Of a stretch of DNA of 5,386 nucleotides, positions 1 through 4,999 are shown piece after piece. The translations under genes were made by a program, and so were the position numbers. The notes beneath the pieces were generated by a model. That model did not search any database and was not told the origin of the DNA. It worked only from the letters and a program-made list of their open reading frames with translations. Source of the stretch: Omnitrophica WOR_2 bacterium RBG_13_41_10 (GTDB lineage Bacteria > Omnitrophota > Gorgyraeia > Gygaellales > Profunditerraquicolaceae); the NCBI GenBank assembly GCA_001805465.1, contig MHGH01000014.1, positions 13,196 to 18,581 of the forward strand. The letters run 5' to 3'. Numbering within the stretch: position 1 is the first letter of the stretch; each line of letters begins with the position of its first letter.

Positions 1-12
1 GCTTTTTCTCAT
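1..12 (-). CDS. Possible start of the next minus-strand gene (four codons visible)
   Basis: Two bases after the amidase stop codon an ATG opens a frame reading M-R-K-S to the window edge. The spacing matches the tight packing of this operon, so it may be the next gene. Four codons cannot identify a product or prove that it is coding. Confidence 0.25.
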
Positions 13-14
13 CT

Positions 15-1097
15 TTATCTCTCTGCCAAGGCGCACTCCCGTCCATAATTAGTTAAGCCGTCGGCTATACTCTCGGCTATCCTCTGACGGTAATAACTGT
101 TTTTGAGCATGCGCTCTTCGTTGTAATTGGAAAGGAAACCCATTTCTACCAATACTGCCGGTATATATTCTCCCCTGAGTACATGAAAGTTGGCTCCCTT
201 TACCCCTATAATCCTGGTATCTAAATTGCGGTCTACTGCCCGGCATATCGCGCGCCCTAATTCTATAGACTCTGCGCGATTATAATTATAAATCATATCC
301 CAGAGGGTTGCCTTTAAATATAAAGAGTTACTGGCAAAACAAGAGCCTGCCAGGCGAAGATCTTCTTCTAAGGCAGTCTCCTTTGCCCGCTTAAAATCGT
401 CGATGCCGCTAGATATATAATATACTTCAAAACCGCTTAAAGACCTTACGCGATTGGCATTAGCGTGAATGCTGATAAAAAGGTCCGGCTGGGCGCGCCT
501 GGCTATATCTACCCTTGTAGATAAAGGTACAAACCTGTCAGAGGAGCGCGTCAAAACCACATCTAATCCTTGCAACTTTAATAACCTATCTAATCTCTTG
601 GCTAAGTCTAAAGTGACATCTTTCTCCCGCAGGCCTGATCTGCCTATGGCTCCGGGATCATTACCGCCGTGGCCGGGGTCAATGACCACCTTTTTGATGT
701 TAATAGAAACTAACGGCACCCGATAAGAGGGAAGAGTTTCTTTAAATAAACTATCTATCACTTCTTCTTTAAACTTAGACGGTACCACAACTTGCCCCTG
801 ATAAAGATCCACAGGGTGCTTTAAATATTGCGGCAGGCCGTCGACCAGCGCTATTTTTTCTCCTACCATCAAATTAATGCTATGGGAATCTTTGGTCAGG
901 ATTACTCTTCTAGAAAAAACATCGTATTCCCATTCTATATTTTTGAGATTGCACAAGGAGACTAAGGAAAAATAATTCGTGCCGTTTAAGTTGTAGGTCG
1001 GCAATGCCTCTCTGGTAAGGACGGTAGCGCAGCCCGATAAACCAATAACCAATAGCCAATAACCAATAACCAGAATTAATAATTTTTTGGTTTTCAT
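15..1097 (-). CDS. N-acetylmuramoyl-L-alanine amidase (Amidase_3), predicted lipoprotein
   Basis: This 360-residue protein should cleave the amide bond between N-acetylmuramic acid and L-alanine in peptidoglycan, acting at the periplasmic face of a membrane. The N-terminus is a lipoprotein signal: MKTKK, a hydrophobic stretch at about 6-19, and lipobox LSGC (20-23) with C23 as the lipidated residue. Residues about 34-112 resemble the copper-amine-oxidase-N-like 'stalk' domain often attached to cell-wall hydrolases. The catalytic domain runs from about 134 to the end. Its expected zinc ligands are H143 (in DPGHGG), E158 (in REKD) and H211 (in SIHAN), and the expected catalytic glutamate is E318 (in VEMGFLSN). 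All are present, so it should be active. The ATG is four bases past the tmRNA 3' end and has no Shine-Dalgarno; the bases before it (CCACCTCCACCA) resemble an anti-Shine-Dalgarno instead. No later start would keep the signal peptide. It is the last complete gene of the permease-smpB-ssrA set. The family call is firm; the physiological role (division, recycling or sporulation-like) cannot be told. Confidence 0.95.
   Translation of the reverse strand: MKTKKLLILVIGYWLLVIGLSGCATVLTREALPTYNLNGTNYFSLVSLCNLKNIEWEYDVFSRRVILTKDSHSINLMVGEKIALVDGLPQYLKHPVDLYQGQVVVPSKFKEEVIDSLFKETLPSYRVPLVSINIKKVVIDPGHGGNDPGAIGRSGLREKDVTLDLAKRLDRLLKLQGLDVVLTRSSDRFVPLSTRVDIARRAQPDLFISIHANANRVRSLSGFEVYYISSGIDDFKRAKETALEEDLRLAGSCFASNSLYLKATLWDMIYNYNRAESIELGRAICRAVDRNLDTRIIGVKGANFHVLRGEYIPAVLVEMGFLSNYNEERMLKNSYYRQRIAESIADGLTNYGRECALAER
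1042..1069. repeat. Heptanucleotide tandem repeat (CCAATAA)x4 inside the amidase signal peptide
   Basis: Four consecutive 7-base units read CCAATAA, CCAATAG, CCAATAA, CCAATAA on the plus strand. They are followed by a degenerate CCAGAAT. On the coding strand they encode the hydrophobic core of the lipoprotein signal, seen as the repeated peptide VIG-YWLLVIG. The unit length is not a multiple of three, so gain or loss of one unit would shift the amidase frame near its start. Confidence 0.85.
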
Positions 1098-1323
1098 AAG
1101 ATGGTGGAGGTGGCGGGAGTTGAACCCGCGTCCCTAAGCAACTGAATAAAAGCCGCTACATGCTTAGTTTATTTTTTAGCTTAACCTTGATGTCTCCAAT
1201 AAACAAGATACATCAAGGCGCAGCCTTTTATAATCTCGCCCTGACTCCAAAGGCAAACAAATCAAGGCCAGCCTGTTAACGGCTCTCTTTTAGATCACAG
1301 GCACACTAAAGAGAGGCCCATTC

Positions 1324-1401
1324 TTAATTAAAGAGTGGGACTGGTACGCCCGCTGGCGCCAATGTTGCCATTGGCATGCGGTTAAACATTGGTATGTTTG
1401 C
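1324..1401 (-). other. tmRNA tag reading frame: unusual 25-residue tag
   Basis: The resume codon is taken as GCA at 1401-1399. It is preceded by AATATAAAC, a typical A-rich pre-resume sequence, about ten bases after the 3' arm of PK1. The frame begins ANIPMFNRMP, passes through MATLAPA, and ends GVPVPLFN before TAA at 1326-1324. The stop lies in the loop region of a hairpin (1317-1339; CCCA/TGGG and TCTT/AAGA), as the stop does in helix 5 of other tmRNAs, which supports this frame. Most bacterial tags have about 8-15 residues and end in Leu-Ala-Ala or Ala-Ala; this one is long and ends Leu-Phe-Asn. Both other frames lack an AA ending too, so one sequencing error would not restore a standard tag. 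Confidence 0.75.
1358..1375 (-). other. GNRA-capped hairpin inside the tmRNA tag frame
   Basis: In the RNA, GCCAAUG and CAUUGGC form a 7-bp stem closed by a GCAA tetraloop, with a further U-G pair possible at the base. It lies in the middle of the tag codons, so a translating ribosome must open it. An alternative 8-bp pairing, CCAATGTT (1392-1385) with AACATTGG (1366-1359), would use the same 3' arm and bring structure close to the resume codon. Confidence 0.6.
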
Positions 1402-1499
1402 GTTTATATTGTGCAAGGATTGTTAACGCGGCCTACCCTGCATCCGCGGCATGCTGCTTTTACCCGAATTACTTAAGTCGAACCCTTTCACCCCCTTTT

Positions 1500-1958
1500 T
1501 TATTTTTTCCTTCTATTCTTTAAGGTCCGGCGAATCTGTAAATCCGCCTCGCGGCGCTTTAAGGTTTCCCGACGATCGTAAATCTTCTTACCTTTACAAA
1601 GAGCAAGTTCTATCTTTACAAAACCGCGCTCGTTAAAATAAACCTTTAAAGGCACGAGTGTCGTGCCTTTTTGGGCGACGGAGCCGGCTAACTTTCTAAT
1701 CTGATTTTTATGCAGAAGCAGCCTACGTAACCTGGTAGGCTCAACATTCAGGTAACTGGCCTGTTCGTACGGGTTTATATGGCTGTTATATAATATAACC
1801 TCATTATTTTCCACCCGGGCAAAGCTGTCTTCCAAGTTAATCCTTCCTGCCCTTATGGACTTGACCTCGCTTCCTTTTAATTCTATGCCGCTTTCTAAGG
1901 TTTCCAGGACTTCATAATCCCTGTATGCCTTACGGTTGGTGGTAATGACTTTCATCAT
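1500..1958 (-). CDS. smpB: SsrA-binding protein SmpB
   Basis: SmpB binds the tRNA-like domain of tmRNA and places it in the ribosomal A site; its C-terminal tail probes the empty mRNA channel in trans-translation. The 152-residue length is normal. Family motifs are all visible: GIELKGSEVKSIRAG (24-38), NLEDSF (41-46), INPY (61-64), RLRRLLLHKNQI (76-87), GTTLVPLKVYF (98-108), KIEL (115-118) and GKKIYDRRETLKRRE (123-137), followed by a basic tail ending RRKK. The first ATG (1958-1956) overlaps the TGA of the upstream permease as ATGA, and a second ATG follows directly. No Shine-Dalgarno is visible, so translational coupling to the permease is likely. The stop codon is four bases before the tmRNA 5' end. 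smpB next to ssrA is a common bacterial arrangement. Confidence 0.97.
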   Translation of the reverse strand: MMKVITTNRKAYRDYEVLETLESGIELKGSEVKSIRAGRINLEDSFARVENNEVILYNSHINPYEQASYLNVEPTRLRRLLLHKNQIRKLAGSVAQKGTTLVPLKVYFNERGFVKIELALCKGKKIYDRRETLKRREADLQIRRTLKNRRKK

Positions 1959-2908
1959 TTTATCATAACAACCGAAAAATACAAACTTAAAAATATAGGT
2001 ATTAACAGAATACTGATGATATGGCCGAAAAATATCCCCTGGCTAATCAATAAGTCCTCTTTTTTATAGTGCCGAAGGATCACCGATAACGAGGTAGCCG
2101 GCGGCATAGCCAGCTGCATCATAATCAATAAACCAATTAAAAAATCAATTTTTAATTTCATCATCAAAACCAGGCCCAAAAGGGGAAGTATCAACTTTAT
2201 GATAGTAACCAAGGCCACTGCTTTAATATCAACTTGCTTCAAGCGTATCTCGGCAAGATTTCCTCCCACCACAAACATCGCCAAAGGCAATGTGCAATCT
2301 CCTATTAAACCTAACGGCTTTAAAAGAAAGTCTGGAAGAAACTTATTTAAGCCAAAAAATATAAAGCATAAACTCAATATTGTGGCTATTACCGGCGGAC
2401 TAAAGAGGCTACCTAATTCAAATCTTTTATTTTGATGAAATGATAACATATATACCCCGAAAGACCAAATCACTAAGTTAAATCCCAAAAGAAAAAGGAA
2501 TAAATAGATAAACATCGGCTCCTGCTGGGCTTTCGGTAATAATGCTGCTGTCAATGCCAGCGGTAAGTATCCTGAATTCTGAAAGGCTACTAAACTTAAA
2601 AACTGCAGTTTATGCTGGCTACCTTTGATAAAAACAGTGAATATTTTGCCTATTACTAAGCCGATAACGGTGATAGCTATACTTATGAGCGGAAAAATCC
2701 ACCAGTTCGGGTATAAGTGAAAAGTAAACCCTTTGATTAATTGCACAAAAATCATTACCGGAAGGGTAATCTCTATCACTAGCCGGCTAAGAGCATTCAG
2801 GCCCTCAGCACCCAGAATATTCTTTTTAACCAAAAAATACCCTATTGCGCCCAAAAGAAAAATCTCAAATATAGCTAGGCCGGTAATCTTAAATGATTCT
2901 AGAAACAT
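1955..2908 (-). CDS. AEC-family (auxin efflux carrier-like) permease
   Basis: This 317-residue integral inner-membrane protein belongs to the auxin efflux carrier (Mem_trans) family, whose bacterial members move organic acids or other small molecules by secondary transport. About ten hydrophobic segments are visible, roughly at 8-26, 41-60, 69-90, 103-123, 131-155, 172-187, 204-218, 228-250, 255-272 and 291-314. Family motifs include FQNSGYLPLAL (109-119), CTLPLAMFVVGGNLA (205-219) and MPPATSLSVIL (268-278). The length is typical. The substrate cannot be read from sequence, and 'auxin' should not be taken literally in a bacterium. The ATG has no Shine-Dalgarno. The gene heads the leftward operon behind a presumed promoter near 3022-3050 and a leader of about 107 bases with two hairpins. 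Its TGA overlaps the smpB start, so it is probably co-transcribed with smpB. Confidence 0.9.
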   Translation of the reverse strand: MFLESFKITGLAIFEIFLLGAIGYFLVKKNILGAEGLNALSRLVIEITLPVMIFVQLIKGFTFHLYPNWWIFPLISIAITVIGLVIGKIFTVFIKGSQHKLQFLSLVAFQNSGYLPLALTAALLPKAQQEPMFIYLFLFLLGFNLVIWSFGVYMLSFHQNKRFELGSLFSPPVIATILSLCFIFFGLNKFLPDFLLKPLGLIGDCTLPLAMFVVGGNLAEIRLKQVDIKAVALVTIIKLILPLLGLVLMMKLKIDFLIGLLIMMQLAMPPATSLSVILRHYKKEDLLISQGIFFGHIISILLIPIFLSLYFSVVMIK

Positions 2909-2929
2909 ATAAGTTATTTGTGTGAATTA

Positions 2930-2966
2930 ACCCCCCTGCATTCTTGCAGAATGCAAGAAGGGGGGT
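2930..2966. repeat. G/C-rich inverted repeat in the permease leader (hairpin B)
   Basis: CCCCCCT (2931-2937) pairs with AGGGGGG (2959-2965), and TCTTGCA (2942-2948) with TGCAAGA (2952-2958), around a GAA loop with a four-base GCAT bulge on one arm. A2930-T2966 extends the stem. A competing stem TGCATTC/GAATGCA (2937-2943 with 2949-2955) is also possible. No T run follows on either strand, so it does not look like a Rho-independent terminator. It lies 22 bases upstream of the permease start. It could be a leader regulatory element, an mRNA stabiliser or a small palindromic repeat. Confidence 0.8.
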
Positions 2967-2972
2967 AAGTTC

Positions 2973-3015
2973 GTGCACACAATTTATGTTCACTATCGTT
3001 CCATAAATTGTGCAC
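2973..3015. repeat. Long inverted repeat at the presumed transcription start (hairpin A)
   Basis: GTGCACACAATTTATG (2973-2988) is complementary to CATAAATTGTGCAC (3002-3015), with a two-base bulge and a 13-base loop. The presumed minus-strand promoter would start transcription at about 3015, so the hairpin would form the 5' end of the permease mRNA. It could instead act as DNA: a dyad of this kind next to a -10 box could be an operator. Confidence 0.75.
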
Positions 3016-3021
3016 TCACTT

Positions 3022-3050
3022 ATTATAACAGCGAAATCGGACAGCCGCAA
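3022..3050 (-). promoter_or_regulatory. Candidate sigma70-type extended -10 promoter for the permease-smpB-ssrA-amidase operon
   Basis: On the minus strand a perfect TATAAT (3027-3022) is preceded by TG plus one base (an extended -10). A partial -35, TTGCGG (3050-3045), lies at the ideal 17-base spacing. The predicted start near 3015 gives a leader of about 107 bases before the permease ATG. Confidence 0.65.
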
Positions 3051-3069
3051 TTATTTTATATACGAAGAG

Positions 3070-3098
3070 TTGACAGGATTGGGAGGTTAGGATATACT
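3070..3098 (+). promoter_or_regulatory. Sigma70-type promoter of tRNA-Leu
   Basis: A perfect -35 TTGACA (3070-3075), a 17-base spacer and -10 TATACT (3093-3098) point at the tRNA. Transcription should start near 3105, about six bases before the mature 5' end. It is the closest match to consensus in the window. Confidence 0.85.
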
Positions 3099-3110
3099 AA
3101 AAACTACTTT

Positions 3111-3193
3111 GCGGAGATGGCGGAACTGGCATACGTGTATGCTTCAGGAGCATATGGGCTTTGCCCTTGGGGGTTCAACTCCCCCTCTCCGCA
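3111..3193 (+). tRNA. tRNA-Leu, anticodon CAG
   Basis: The acceptor stem GCGGAGA pairs with TCTCCGC (3186-3192). The anticodon stem TATGC/GCATA encloses loop TTCAGGA, giving anticodon CAG, which reads CUG. The long variable arm GGGC-TTT-GCCC marks a class II tRNA, and the T arm is GGGGG/CCCCC around TTCAACT. The discriminator base is A3193. The genome continues CTA rather than CCA, so the CCA end must be added after transcription, unlike the tmRNA in this window. It is the only plus-strand gene and meets the STT3-like gene tail to tail across 33 bases. Confidence 0.96.
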
Positions 3194-3226
3194 CTAAATT
3201 GTACGGTTGGCCCCAAAGAATTTTCT

Positions 3227-4987
3227 TTAGGATTGCTTATTGACTTCATAAACAACCAGGAATGGAAAAGGATGGTTTTTATCGGGGTCTTGATAAATAA
3301 GTTCGAATTTCTTAAGCTTCTGGCGGCTGAGCATTTTAAAAAATATACTTTGTATGCCTAAGGGCGTAAAAGAAATGTTATAGGCATTAGATTCTTCGCT
3401 CTGTTTTGTTATTGTGAGATAATCCTCGGATTTAAATTCATTACCAGCAAACAGTAAGCTCAGTTGAGGTAATTGCAAGAACTGCTGCCTAATGATAATC
3501 AGATCAACGCCGTATTTCAGGCAGATTTCATAGGCCTTATCTTCATCGCTTAAGTAAATCCTAGATACATCCTTGAGTGCCTCACTGCTGCCTTGAGGTA
3601 AATATTCTAAGTATTGCCCGGAAATCATCCTTAAAGAGCCCACTGCTTCATCTTCGCTTACCCAGGAAATAAGGTCTACTGCTTTTGACTGCGGATAGTT
3701 CTCTTTCAGGAATTCCAGCATCTTAATACTTTTTACGTTGGTGCGTACCTCATTTTTATTATTAGGGTTAAGCGGCGATATCCTGACACTAGAAATATAA
3801 TAACCGCTTATCCCCACCACTAAGAAAGTAGCAATAAATATTACTGCTATACTTAAAGAGTCTTTGCGGCAATAAGAACGCACTAACCGGGACATACCTA
3901 CGCTTATTGCTATTGCGGATAAAATAGGCATAACCGCTACATAGCCGCGCCAGCCGCTATAGGTAGCGATTGCACCTAAGATTATCCATAAAATAAGGAA
4001 TATATTAATAGCATTTTTCTTAAAAAAAGAATTTATAAAAACTACAGGGACAAAAAATAAAGGTATACCGGCTGAGGTAAAGATATAAAAACCTAAGGGC
4101 CGGGATTGATGCAACACTGTAAAGCCTTTCATAAACCAATCCATCTCTTTAGTATGAGGATTAAGGCCGTATTTTGCAATAAGCGGTAAATACCAGCTCA
4201 AAGCAGAAACTATTAACGCCGCAAAACATAATGCAAATAAAATTACGCTTACCTTGATAAACTTAAGGTTAGTAATAATTAATGCCGCAAATACAAATAA
4301 AATTAAAGGTAGGTAAATAAGGGCTCCCCCGCTCCAAGATAATAGGCTTAAACCAAATAAAATCCCTGCAATTAAAGAAAATAAAATAGGCTTCCCGCCT
4401 ATGGCAGGTTTTTCTTTTCCTAAATTGTTTCGAATTATGTCTTTCATAAGAACCAAAAGAAATACTAGCCCTGCGAAAGCCAGCAGATCTGCCGGCACAA
4501 AAGGCATAAGTTCTCCGGCACGTGCGCGGATAATCACTCCATATGATATCGCTGCCGTTAATGCGCCTATGAGACTAAAGAGGCGGTCAGCCGTCATCAC
4601 CAAAGACATAGCGTATATTAAAAGTATATAAAGCAGGCCTTCGACAATATTAAAGTAATGAGTAAATTGGATGAAAGAAATGCCTTGGCCGATTATTTTA
4701 TAGCTAAAAGCAACAAGGTAATGGAATAAAGGCGGGTAAGTCATCGGACGGGCTAAGGTAGTAAATTCATAGGGGTCGGGATTCAGGCGATGCCCATAAT
4801 CTAAAACTTCTTTAATCTGGCGATAGTGCCACCAGGCATCATCGCTGATATAGCCATTCAGTTTTATATTTTGAGACCTTAAGGGTATGCCGATGATACA
4901 AATAAGTACTAAAAGAAGGACTATGGTAGAGCGTTTATGCAGAATTTCCGTAAGCGCAGATATTTTCGGTATTGCTTTTTTCGCCAT
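3227..4987 (-). CDS. STT3/AglB-like GT-C family membrane glycosyltransferase, divergent
   Basis: This 586-residue protein has about 11-13 membrane segments (first at 20-35, last near 379-400) and a soluble C-terminal domain of about 185 residues, the layout of the oligosaccharyltransferase catalytic subunits STT3, AglB and PglB. Family-like features, in order: the acidic first-loop motif DDAWWHYR (49-56), where STT3 proteins carry a metal-binding Asp; YPPLFHY (84-90); RARAGE (154-159), where the second DxD-type motif is expected; TVLHQSRP (290-297), where TIxE is expected; GWRGY (345-349), a candidate for the lipid-phosphate-binding Arg; and SDEDKAYEICLKYGVD (480-495), very like the C-terminal domain of archaeal AglB. 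The WWDYG acceptor-binding signature appears as SWVSED (441-446), so ordinary Asn-X-Ser/Thr recognition is doubtful. It may be another lipid-linked GT-C transferase. The ATG follows the GspK-like stop by 12 bases with no Shine-Dalgarno. It is probably co-transcribed with that gene. Membership of the GT-C group is firm; STT3 kinship is likely; the reaction is unknown. Confidence 0.7.
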   Translation of the reverse strand: MAKKAIPKISALTEILHKRSTIVLLLVLICIIGIPLRSQNIKLNGYISDDAWWHYRQIKEVLDYGHRLNPDPYEFTTLARPMTYPPLFHYLVAFSYKIIGQGISFIQFTHYFNIVEGLLYILLIYAMSLVMTADRLFSLIGALTAAISYGVIIRARAGELMPFVPADLLAFAGLVFLLVLMKDIIRNNLGKEKPAIGGKPILFSLIAGILFGLSLLSWSGGALIYLPLILFVFAALIITNLKFIKVSVILFALCFAALIVSALSWYLPLIAKYGLNPHTKEMDWFMKGFTVLHQSRPLGFYIFTSAGIPLFFVPVVFINSFFKKNAINIFLILWIILGAIATYSGWRGYVAVMPILSAIAISVGMSRLVRSYCRKDSLSIAVIFIATFLVVGISGYYISSVRISPLNPNNKNEVRTNVKSIKMLEFLKENYPQSKAVDLISWVSEDEAVGSLRMISGQYLEYLPQGSSEALKDVSRIYLSDEDKAYEICLKYGVDLIIIRQQFLQLPQLSLLFAGNEFKSEDYLTITKQSEESNAYNISFTPLGIQSIFFKMLSRQKLKKFELIYQDPDKNHPFPFLVVYEVNKQS

Positions 4988-4999
4988 CTTATAGAATAA

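Larger units (their letters stand above)
1102..1495 (-). ncRNA. ssrA: Transfer-messenger RNA (tmRNA), one-piece
   Basis: tmRNA rescues ribosomes stalled on broken mRNA: it enters as alanyl-tRNA, then supplies a short reading frame. The tRNA-like part is clear. The 5' GGGGGTG (from 1495) pairs with 3' CACCTCC as a 7-bp acceptor stem that includes the G3-U70 wobble used by alanyl-tRNA synthetase. The T arm is GCGGG/CCCGC around TTCAACT, and the 3' CCA is encoded (1102-1104). The long H2 helix forms in three blocks: CTTAAGTAA with TTGCTTAGG, GTAAAAGC with GCTTTTAT, and GCATGC with GCATGT. PK1 precedes the reading frame: stem CGCGG/CCGCG (RNA nt 48-69), with loop GCAGGG pairing to CCTTGC. A second pseudoknot lies after the frame (1271-1315), with CTCTCTTTAG paired to CTAAAAGAGAG and GCCTGT to ACAGGC. 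A third is likely (GCCTTT/AAAGGC with AGGGCG/CGCCTT). The length of 394 nt is slightly above the usual 350-380. It starts four bases after the smpB stop and has no visible promoter or terminator of its own, so processing from a longer transcript is likely. Confidence 0.97.

Noticed and set aside
469..726. Plus-strand open frame opposite the amidase
   Set aside because: It is the antisense of the conserved catalytic core, and the peptide shows no domain-like features. Similar frames opposite smpB/ssrA (1451-1636), the permease (2199-2435) and the STT3-like gene (4401-4631) were dropped for the same reason.
1380..1413. Alternative short tmRNA tag starting at the GCA at 1413 (AQYKRKHTNV)
   Set aside because: That GCA belongs to the 3' arm of pseudoknot PK1, too close to it for a resume codon, and its stop is not in a hairpin. 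The frame starting at 1401 has the standard spacing.
1500..1560. A separate ssrA promoter inside the end of smpB
   Set aside because: A TTTACA-like -35 can be found on the minus strand, but no TATAAT-like box lies at proper spacing; only AGAATA or TAAAGA, both poor matches.
2930..2966. G/C-rich hairpin as a Rho-independent terminator
   Set aside because: No T tract follows on either strand, and it lies between a promoter and its gene rather than after a gene.
3111..3196. tRNA-Leu as an integration site for a mobile element
   Set aside because: No repeat of the tRNA 3' end and no integrase or transposase is present in the window.
3210..3231. Bidirectional terminator between tRNA-Leu and the STT3-like gene
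   Set aside because: AAAGAA/TTCTTT could pair, but the loop would be only two to four bases and the stem is almost all A-T, too weak to call.
2973..3361. Plus-strand open frames covering the tRNA and its surroundings
   Set aside because: They overlap tRNA-Leu, its promoter and the end of the STT3-like gene, and their peptides look like no protein family.
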